Position numbers and translations under genes: made by a program
From: JBGTFE01 sp036403235
GTDB lineage: Bacteria; Acidobacteriota; Blastocatellia; Pyrinomonadales; Pyrinomonadaceae
NCBI GenBank assembly: GCA_036403235.1
Contig: DASWRI010000087.1
Location: 1 to 54,301 of the forward strand
Reading direction: 5' to 3'
DNA: 54,301 nt
Notes under the pieces: model-generated
Seen by the model: the letters and a program-made list of their open reading frames with translations, nothing else
Told to the model about the DNA's origin: nothing
Database searches by the model: none
Shown here: one piece after another, positions 49,047-54,301 of the stretch
How positions within the stretch are numbered: the first letter of the stretch is position 1
Layout: each line of letters starts with the position of its first letter

Positions 49047-50531
49047 TTATGCTTTCGGCAATTTCACCGTAAAGCGAGCGCCTTCCTGCTCTTTTGATTC
49101 AACGTCAATCGTTCCTTCGTGAATATCGACGACTTTTTTGACGATGGCGAGGCCTAATCCCGTTCCGGTTTCCTTGGTCGAAAAATACGGCTCGAAAATT
49201 TTCGTCTTGTTTTCTTCGGAAATTCCCGCGCCGGTGTCGGCGACCTCGATTTTAACGAAATCTTCGTCAGGCGAAATCGTGACGTGCAGATTTCCGCCGG
49301 TCGCTTCCATAGCGTGCGTCGCGTTGATAAAAAGATTATTAAAAACCGAGCGCAGAAATTCGGCATCGCCCTTAATCGGCGGCACGTTTTCGCGCTCGAT
49401 AACGGAAATTTTGATGTTTTGCTCGTCGGCCTGCGGCTCGATGATTTTCAGCGAGTCTTCGACGACCTTGCGCACGTCGGTCGGCTGAAGATTCGCTCTG
49501 GTCGGGCGCGAATAACTGAGAAAATCGTTGATTTGCTGGTTGATGCGCGCGACTTCCGCTTTGAGCTGCGAAGTTAATTTATCGAAATCGGCTTTTCTTT
49601 CGGCGTCGGCTGGCGCGAACTTTGCTTTCAGATGGTCGAGCGTCAAATTTATGTAGTTAAGCGGATTTTTTATCTCGTGCGCGATGGCCGAACCGAGACG
49701 CCCGACGACCGCCGACTTTTCCGCTTCCTGCAATTGCGCTTCGAGCTTGCGCGTTTCGGCCAGCTCGGCCGTCATCTGGTTAAACTGCGCGGCCAGCTCG
49801 CCGACTTCGTCCGTCCGGTCGGCGTCTTCGACGCGCACGCTCAAATTTCCGAGTCCGACCTGCCGCGCCGCGCGCGACAAATTGGCAATCGGGCGCGTAA
49901 AACGCCAGACGAGAATGACCGTCACGATGGTCGAAAGCAAAAGGACGAGCAACGTGTAAATCAGCGGCTGCGCGGCGCGCAGAACGGTTTTGCTGCGGTC
50001 GGCCTTGAGAAGAACCATCACATAAAAGCGTCCCTGATTAGTTGTGAGCGGAACGACGTGCGCTTCGCCGTCAGATTCGTCTTCATTCAGATTTACATTC
50101 GGAAAGTGGCGCGCGTCTTCGCCGAGACGACTGCTTTCCATCAAGGGCGGCAGATTTTTCACGTCGCTTAATTTAAAATATTTGGTTTCGCCCGTTTCAT
50201 CCGTCACCGGCTGGTATTCATCGCTTAGAGAATCGTAAATTTCCCAATCGGGATTGATAATCATTATGTCCTGAATGCGTTTGATTGATTTTTCGTCGAA
50301 AAACAACTGTCCCTGCTGTTTGACAAACTCCTGCAAGCCGTCGCCCGACGTGAGACTGTTGGTGCCGAGCGTGATGCCGGCGACGAGCGCCTGTGCCTGC
50401 ATCGCCCGCGCGTTTTTGTTTTGATTTTCGGTCTGCCAGTTCAGGAAAAACTGTACGGCGAGCGTCGTGATAAGCAGAAAAGCGAGAATTACCAGAAGCC
50501 TGCCGCGAAATGTGTTCAGAAAGTTTCTCAT
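49047..50531 (-). CDS. Membrane sensor histidine kinase, NtrB-like
   Basis: A 494-aa kinase from the ATG at 50531; the longer frame adds 28 residues with no membrane-anchor sense. TM1 (about 10-30), a periplasmic sensor region of about 150 residues with no PAS signature that I can name, TM2 (about 188-210) and a HAMP domain (RFTRPIANLSRAARQVGLGN). Then HisKA with the phospho-His in AIAHEIKNPLNY, and an ATPase domain with NLFINATHAM, DTGAGISEENKTKIFEPYFSTK and GTGLGLAIVKKVV. It presumably phosphorylates the NtrC-like regulator encoded downstream across the repeat region. The sensed signal is unknown. Confidence 0.93.
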   Translation of the reverse strand: MRNFLNTFRGRLLVILAFLLITTLAVQFFLNWQTENQNKNARAMQAQALVAGITLGTNSLTSGDGLQEFVKQQGQLFFDEKSIKRIQDIMIINPDWEIYDSLSDEYQPVTDETGETKYFKLSDVKNLPPLMESSRLGEDARHFPNVNLNEDESDGEAHVVPLTTNQGRFYVMVLLKADRSKTVLRAAQPLIYTLLVLLLSTIVTVILVWRFTRPIANLSRAARQVGLGNLSVRVEDADRTDEVGELAAQFNQMTAELAETRKLEAQLQEAEKSAVVGRLGSAIAHEIKNPLNYINLTLDHLKAKFAPADAERKADFDKLTSQLKAEVARINQQINDFLSYSRPTRANLQPTDVRKVVEDSLKIIEPQADEQNIKISVIERENVPPIKGDAEFLRSVFNNLFINATHAMEATGGNLHVTISPDEDFVKIEVADTGAGISEENKTKIFEPYFSTKETGTGLGLAIVKKVVDIHEGTIDVESKEQEGARFTVKLPKA

Positions 50532-50700
50532 AATTTTATTTCCGAATTTTTCTTGCCCGTTTGCCGTCCTGAATGTTATAGTCTTTCTAAGCTTAGAAGT
50601 AAATTCTTCGGCCACTCGTAACAGGTTCTAAATAAAAAACAACAATTAGCTCTTCCCGGAAAACTCTCCAAATAATTTCAAAGAAAGAGGTTAAAAACCG

Positions 50701-52191
50701 ATGTCGTTTGTTTCGGAAAAGTTGTATTTCAAAACTTTCACAGTCTTTTTTCTAGCTTTTGTCTGTCTGATTTCGAGCGCCGCCGCGCAGAAAAAGAAAA
50801 CCGTTCAGCCAAATCCAAAAACTCAATCTCAAAAGCCTGCGCCGAAAGATGAAAAAGCGGCCAAGCAGGCGAAAATCGTCGAACAAAAGACGCGCGCCGC
50901 CCAAATTGCGCGCCAGCAGGCCGCTTTGGAAGCCAAACGCCGGCGCGACGAATTGATTCGGGCGGCACAGGCTAAAAAGGTCAATTTTGAGCGCTCGCTC
51001 CGCTCGGTGACGGTCGAAAACATCACCAATGACAATACGACGGGCGAAGATTTGGAAATTCGCCGCGCCGCCGTCAACGCGCTCGGCTCGCGTGCCGGGA
51101 CGGTCGTCGTCCTCGAAGCGCAGACCGGAAAAATTCTGACCATCGTCAATCAGGACTGGGCGATTCGCAACAGCTTTAAGCCATGCTCGACGATAAAACT
51201 CGTGACGGCAATCGCCGGAATAAACGAAAACGTCATTAAATCCGACGGCAGCGTTTCAAATTTCCGCATGAATCTCGATGACGCGCTCGCGTTTTCAAAC
51301 AACGCGTATTTTCAAACGGTCGGCCGGAACCTGGGCTCGACCAAGCTGATTTCCTACGCGCAAATGCTCGGGCTCGGACAGCCGACCGGCATCAACGCCG
51401 AAAACGAGACGGGCGGGCGGCTTCCCTTCGGCAACAATAACGCGCGCATTTATTCGCACGGCGACGATTTTACGGTGACGCCTTTGCAGCTCGCCGTTCT
51501 CGTTTCGGCAATTTCGAACGGCGGAAAAGTCGTCGTTCCGCAGATTCCGCGCAATAATTTTGAAAAAACGAATTTTCAAGGCTACTTCCGCCGCGAGATA
51601 AATCTTCCGAAAACATCTCTGAGAGGCGTCATTCCCGGAATGATTGGCGCGGCGCAATACGGAACGGCGCGGCGCGGCGTCGATTCGACGCTCGACGTCG
51701 CCGGAAAGACGGGCTCGTGCATCGGCGGCGGAAGCTGGGTCGGGCTTTTCGCTTCGGTCGCGCCGATTGAAAACCCGAAATACGCCGTCATCGTCATCAC
51801 GCGCGGTCAGGGCGAGCGCGGCAAATACGCGGCGGCCGTCGCCGGAAAAATTTACCAGACGCTGCGCGCCCGCTTTGACGAAAAAGGCGGCAAAACGCTT
51901 CTCGCCAAGATTCCGATTGATTTGAAACCGCAGTCGAAAGTCGACGCCGCGACTTCCGCTAAAATGGACGACGCGACGGACGAAGATTCGGACGATAACG
52001 ATTCGACCGAGCGAAAAGGCAAAAAAGGCGGCGCGGATACGATTTCCAAAACCGACAACGTTGTTTCCAAATCGAAAAACGCGGAAAAAGCGCAGGTAAA
52101 ATCCGCCGAGCTTTTCCCGACCGTCGTCATCAAAGTAAAACGCGACGGCGACAGCGTTCTAAAACGCCCGCGCGTCGTTTCCAATCAATAA
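50701..52191 (+). CDS. Secreted penicillin-binding transpeptidase-like protein
   Basis: A 496-aa exported protein: Sec signal (FTVFFLAFVCLISSAAAQ), a Lys/Ala/Gln-rich region (about 31-95) and a transpeptidase domain with nucleophile Ser163 in STIK, S199-N-N201 and K336-T-G338. All three active-site motifs of serine D,D-transpeptidases or beta-lactam-binding enzymes are intact. No class B dimerisation (pedestal) domain is seen ahead of it. The C-terminal 120 or so residues are a charged Asp/Lys-rich tail ending KRDGDSVLKRPRVV. It is divergent from the histidine kinase and ends at a strong terminator. Peptidoglycan crosslinking is likely; class unclear. Confidence 0.87.
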   Translation: MSFVSEKLYFKTFTVFFLAFVCLISSAAAQKKKTVQPNPKTQSQKPAPKDEKAAKQAKIVEQKTRAAQIARQQAALEAKRRRDELIRAAQAKKVNFERSLRSVTVENITNDNTTGEDLEIRRAAVNALGSRAGTVVVLEAQTGKILTIVNQDWAIRNSFKPCSTIKLVTAIAGINENVIKSDGSVSNFRMNLDDALAFSNNAYFQTVGRNLGSTKLISYAQMLGLGQPTGINAENETGGRLPFGNNNARIYSHGDDFTVTPLQLAVLVSAISNGGKVVVPQIPRNNFEKTNFQGYFRREINLPKTSLRGVIPGMIGAAQYGTARRGVDSTLDVAGKTGSCIGGGSWVGLFASVAPIENPKYAVIVITRGQGERGKYAAAVAGKIYQTLRARFDEKGGKTLLAKIPIDLKPQSKVDAATSAKMDDATDEDSDDNDSTERKGKKGGADTISKTDNVVSKSKNAEKAQVKSAELFPTVVIKVKRDGDSVLKRPRVVSNQ

Positions 52192-52218
52192 TTCCGCGTC
52201 GGATATTAAACCCCGATT

Positions 52219-52282
52219 CGGCTCTTCAAAAAAACGGACGGATTTGTTTTCCGGCCCGATGTTTTGAAGAGCCGTTTTTTTT
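52219..52282 (+). terminator. Intrinsic terminator after the transpeptidase gene
   Basis: cggctcttcaaaa (52219-52231) pairs perfectly with ttttgaagagccg (52262-52274), then a run of eight T. The loop of about 30 nt holds a smaller cggacgg/ccggcccg pairing. Confidence 0.93.
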
Positions 52283-52521
52283 CTATTATTCAAACGATTA
52301 CGATGTTTTAGCTTGACACGCGCGCGGAAACTGCGTGATGATTTAGCTTCCCGCTGTTAGGCGAAAAGCCGACTTTCGTGTTGATTTTGACTGCTTCAAA
52401 ACGTAGCAACCAAAGCAATCGATTCGACATCTGAGTTATCGCAAAACGCGGAACACGTTTCGGTTTCAAATTTTGCAAAAGAGTTTAAGATATTAGAGTT
52501 ATGCTTGGAGGAAATATTTTA

Positions 52522-53895
52522 ATGAAAACAATTTTTAGAGTGTCGGTATTCGGGCTCATGACGGCGGCTTTTATGGCTGTTTCGGCCGTTTCCATTTTTG
52601 CCCAAAATCCGTGCGATGATACTTACGAGACAAAACAAGCCATTTATCAAAAATTCAGAGAAGGTCGGCCGAACCCTCGAACCCTCGATAAAACAAAAGC
52701 GTCGATAAAATCGGGCGAAGATTTTGTCGCCAAATACGGAACCTGCGACGCGGACAAACAGGTCGTCGATTTTATCAACAAAAATCTGCCCGAAATGAAA
52801 GACTGGGTACATTTGCAGGAACTTTATGTTCGCTTTAACAACAGCATCGCCGACCCCAAAAACGTCAATGCGGACGAAGCCTATTCAAGCGGCAAGGAAA
52901 TTATGTCGCTCAAGCCCGAGCTTGCACTCGATATTTCCATCGTGCTCGCCTCAATCGGATTTGATAATTCGCTTAAAACTCCGCCGGTCGATAAATACAA
53001 TGGCGAGGCCGTCGGCTTTGCCAAAAGAGCGATTGCCGACATTCAGAGCGGAAAAACTTCCGATAATTACGGCGCGAAAGCTTACTCTCTGATAATTAAG
53101 AACGGACAGACCGCCGACCCGGCAAAATCCAAGCAGAACGCACTCGGCTGGCTCAACTATATGGTTGCCTCGATTATGTATTACAACCAGCAGCAGAAAA
53201 AAGAAGCCGTTCCTTACTTTTACCAGGCGACGAAATTTGAATCGCCGACCAAAAACAAACCGGACGTTTACCAGGCCATCGGCGCGTGGTATCTCGAAGA
53301 GCTTTTGACAATCGACAAGAGCCGTCTGGAAAAAGTCAAAGCCAACAACGACCAGGACAACGAAGAAACGCTGGCGATGTTTGCGCTCGAAAAAGGCTAC
53401 GCCGACCGCTCAATCGACGCTTACGCGAGAGCCTCAAAACTCGCCGACGCGCCCGGTTCGACCGCAACGGCCGAATATAAAAAAGGTCTCAACGATAAAT
53501 TGCAGGGTTTGTATAAATTGCGTTTCGACAACACAACCGGCATCGCCGCTTATATTGCGACCGTTATGAACAAACCGATGCCCGACCCGGCAAGCCCGGT
53601 AACGCCCGTTGTCGAAGAAAAACCGGCGGCGACGACGACGACGTCTTCGACGACCACTCCGACGACCACTCCGACGAATACGACGACGAATACGACGACG
53701 ACCAAGCCGTCAACAACTACGACGACTAAACCGGCGACGGATACGACGAAGCCAACGACAACGACAAAACCGACGACAACGACAAAACCGACAACGAAAC
53801 CGACAAGCACAACGACGACGAAGCCCTCGGCGACCAAAGGCACGACCTCATCGAGCGGCAAAACGACGACTGCCAAAAAGAAAGGCACTCGCTAA
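52522..53895 (+). CDS. Secreted helical protein with Thr-rich C-terminal tail
   Basis: A 457-aa protein; GGAGG at 52507-52511 sets the start at the ATG at 52522 rather than the one at 52501. The signal peptide (VFGLMTAAFMAVSAVSIFAQ) is followed by about 340 residues of helical, TPR-like sequence with YNQQQKKEAVPYFYQATKFE and DNEETLAMFALEKGYADRSIDAYARASKL. The last 90 residues are nearly all Thr, Pro, Lys and Ser, ending AKKKGTR. The tail resembles a cell-surface linker or a glycosylatable stalk. No enzyme motif; function unknown. The preceding 240 bp (52283-52521) carry its promoter but no gene. Confidence 0.8.
   Translation: MKTIFRVSVFGLMTAAFMAVSAVSIFAQNPCDDTYETKQAIYQKFREGRPNPRTLDKTKASIKSGEDFVAKYGTCDADKQVVDFINKNLPEMKDWVHLQELYVRFNNSIADPKNVNADEAYSSGKEIMSLKPELALDISIVLASIGFDNSLKTPPVDKYNGEAVGFAKRAIADIQSGKTSDNYGAKAYSLIIKNGQTADPAKSKQNALGWLNYMVASIMYYNQQQKKEAVPYFYQATKFESPTKNKPDVYQAIGAWYLEELLTIDKSRLEKVKANNDQDNEETLAMFALEKGYADRSIDAYARASKLADAPGSTATAEYKKGLNDKLQGLYKLRFDNTTGIAAYIATVMNKPMPDPASPVTPVVEEKPAATTTTSSTTTPTTTPTNTTTNTTTTKPSTTTTTKPATDTTKPTTTTKPTTTTKPTTKPTSTTTTKPSATKGTTSSSGKTTTAKKKGTR
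53628..53830 (+). repeat. Low-complexity (ACG/ACA)n coding repeat
   Basis: Short words acgacgacg, acgacaaaaccg and acgaatacgacg repeat across about 200 bp and encode the Thr-rich tail. The direct repeats make it prone to length change. The opposite strand gives a spurious Val-rich frame. Confidence 0.85.
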
Positions 53896-53923
53896 ATTCT
53901 TCTGACAGCTCTAAAAATTACGG

Positions 53924-53962
53924 GTCGGACGCGAAATTCATTCGCGTCCGACTTTCTTTTTT
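53924..53962 (+). terminator. Intrinsic terminator before rnc
   Basis: gtcggacgcgaa (53924-53935) and ttcgcgtccgac (53941-53952) form a perfect 12-bp stem with a 5-nt loop, then tttctttttt. Confidence 0.95.
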
Positions 53963-53992
53963 GCCGCATTACAGCTTAAAATTTAGCCAGCT

Positions 53993-54301
53993 ATGACGCA
54001 GAATTTCTCAAGACTTGAAAAACTTCTCGGTTACACGTTTCAAAACGTTGCGCTTCTCGAGCGCGCCGTCACGCATAGGTCTTGGGCTTACGAGAAACTT
54101 CCCTTCGGAGATGAAGAGGAAATCCGCGATTTACAGAACGAATCGCTCGAATTCGTCGGCGATTCGGTTCTCGGGCTGGCCGTCGCCGAGCAGCTTTATA
54201 TCCGCAATCCGAAGGCAAACGAAGGCGATTTGACCTTGATGAAACATTATCTGGTCAGCACGGACGCGCTCGCGAAAGTCGCCAAAACTCTCAATTTGGG
54301 C
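53993..54301 (+). CDS. rnc: Ribonuclease III, 3' end outside window
   Basis: First 103 codons of the double-strand-specific endoribonuclease that processes rRNA precursors. The signature NESLEFVGDSVLGL gives the metal-binding acidic residues Glu50, Glu53 and Asp57. The N-terminal helix LEKLLGYTFQNVALLERAVTHRSW is typical. The ATG at 53993 is the first in-frame start after the terminator. The second nuclease half and the RNA-binding domain lie beyond the window, so completeness cannot be judged. Confidence 0.95.
   Translation, partial: MTQNFSRLEKLLGYTFQNVALLERAVTHRSWAYEKLPFGDEEEIRDLQNESLEFVGDSVLGLAVAEQLYIRNPKANEGDLTLMKHYLVSTDALAKVAKTLNLG

Noticed and set aside
53550..53888. Val-rich minus-strand frame (112 codons)
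   Set aside because: It is the complement of the Thr-rich repeat; low complexity and no start signal.

Overview
The window reads as ordinary chromosome of a Gram-negative bacterium. It has Kdo/lipid A genes (lpxK, waaA), lipoprotein signals, an hrcA-grpE-dnaK-dnaJ heat-shock cluster, an NtrB/NtrC-like pair and many Sec-exported proteins. I infer Acidobacteriota, probably class Blastocatellia (Pyrinomonadaceae-like), from the gene mix, the style of the secreted hypothetical proteins and a Tes-like radical SAM protein. This is inference; no rRNA gene is present. I see no phage, transposase, integrase or CRISPR.

Layout. 1-1670: a radical SAM protein related to tetraether synthase, cut by the window edge. 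1944-6741: two tandem TesA-like lipoprotein esterases, divergent from an ABC transporter (ybbA-ybbP arrangement). 6946-10214: a hypothetical protein, RdgB, tRNA-Pro(UGG), an HU protein and a small unknown protein. 10326-13774: a polytopic membrane protein, YqeY and two small secreted paralogues. 13865-19010: dnaJ, dnaK, grpE and hrcA on the minus strand, behind a promoter with a CIRCE-like operator. 19112-26147: a zinc metalloprotease, a DUF3352-like lipoprotein, a dienoyl-CoA-reductase-type SDR and two large secreted helical paralogues. 26278-30774: trpE-trpG-trpD, then lpxK. 30771-36373: a kinase lacking its catalytic Asp, ATP synthase Fo genes (atpE, atpB, atpI, atpZ) without F1 genes, and an LCAT-like hydrolase. 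36444-40383: a GT21-like glycosyltransferase, waaA, efp and a GT2 enzyme. 40380-45815: a six-gene minus-strand run holding a UGT-like glycosyltransferase, beta-carbonic anhydrase, an exported dikinase resembling glucan water dikinase, a TPR lipoprotein, a small secreted protein and a DHFR-like reductase. 45839-54301: two membrane proteins, an NtrC-like regulator, a 792-bp repeat-filled gene-free region, its histidine kinase, a secreted transpeptidase, a secreted Thr-tailed protein and the start of rnc.

The most unusual layer is between the genes. About twenty spacers are built from a small vocabulary of short 'words' (forms of accacagagacacagag, cgcagataaacgcagat, gtcagtggtcag, ctatccactatc, ctgaaaagtgaaagctg, atcctgtctatcc). 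These are usually arranged as imperfect inverted repeats of 50-190 bp. Four of the five non-overlapping convergent gene pairs have one between them. Several run into coding sequence and supply a C-terminal tail (ybbA), an N-terminus (rdgB) or a lipoprotein signal peptide (20010-21662). A separate GC-rich palindrome sits in frame inside lpxK, and ten 21-bp tandem units lie between the two-component genes.
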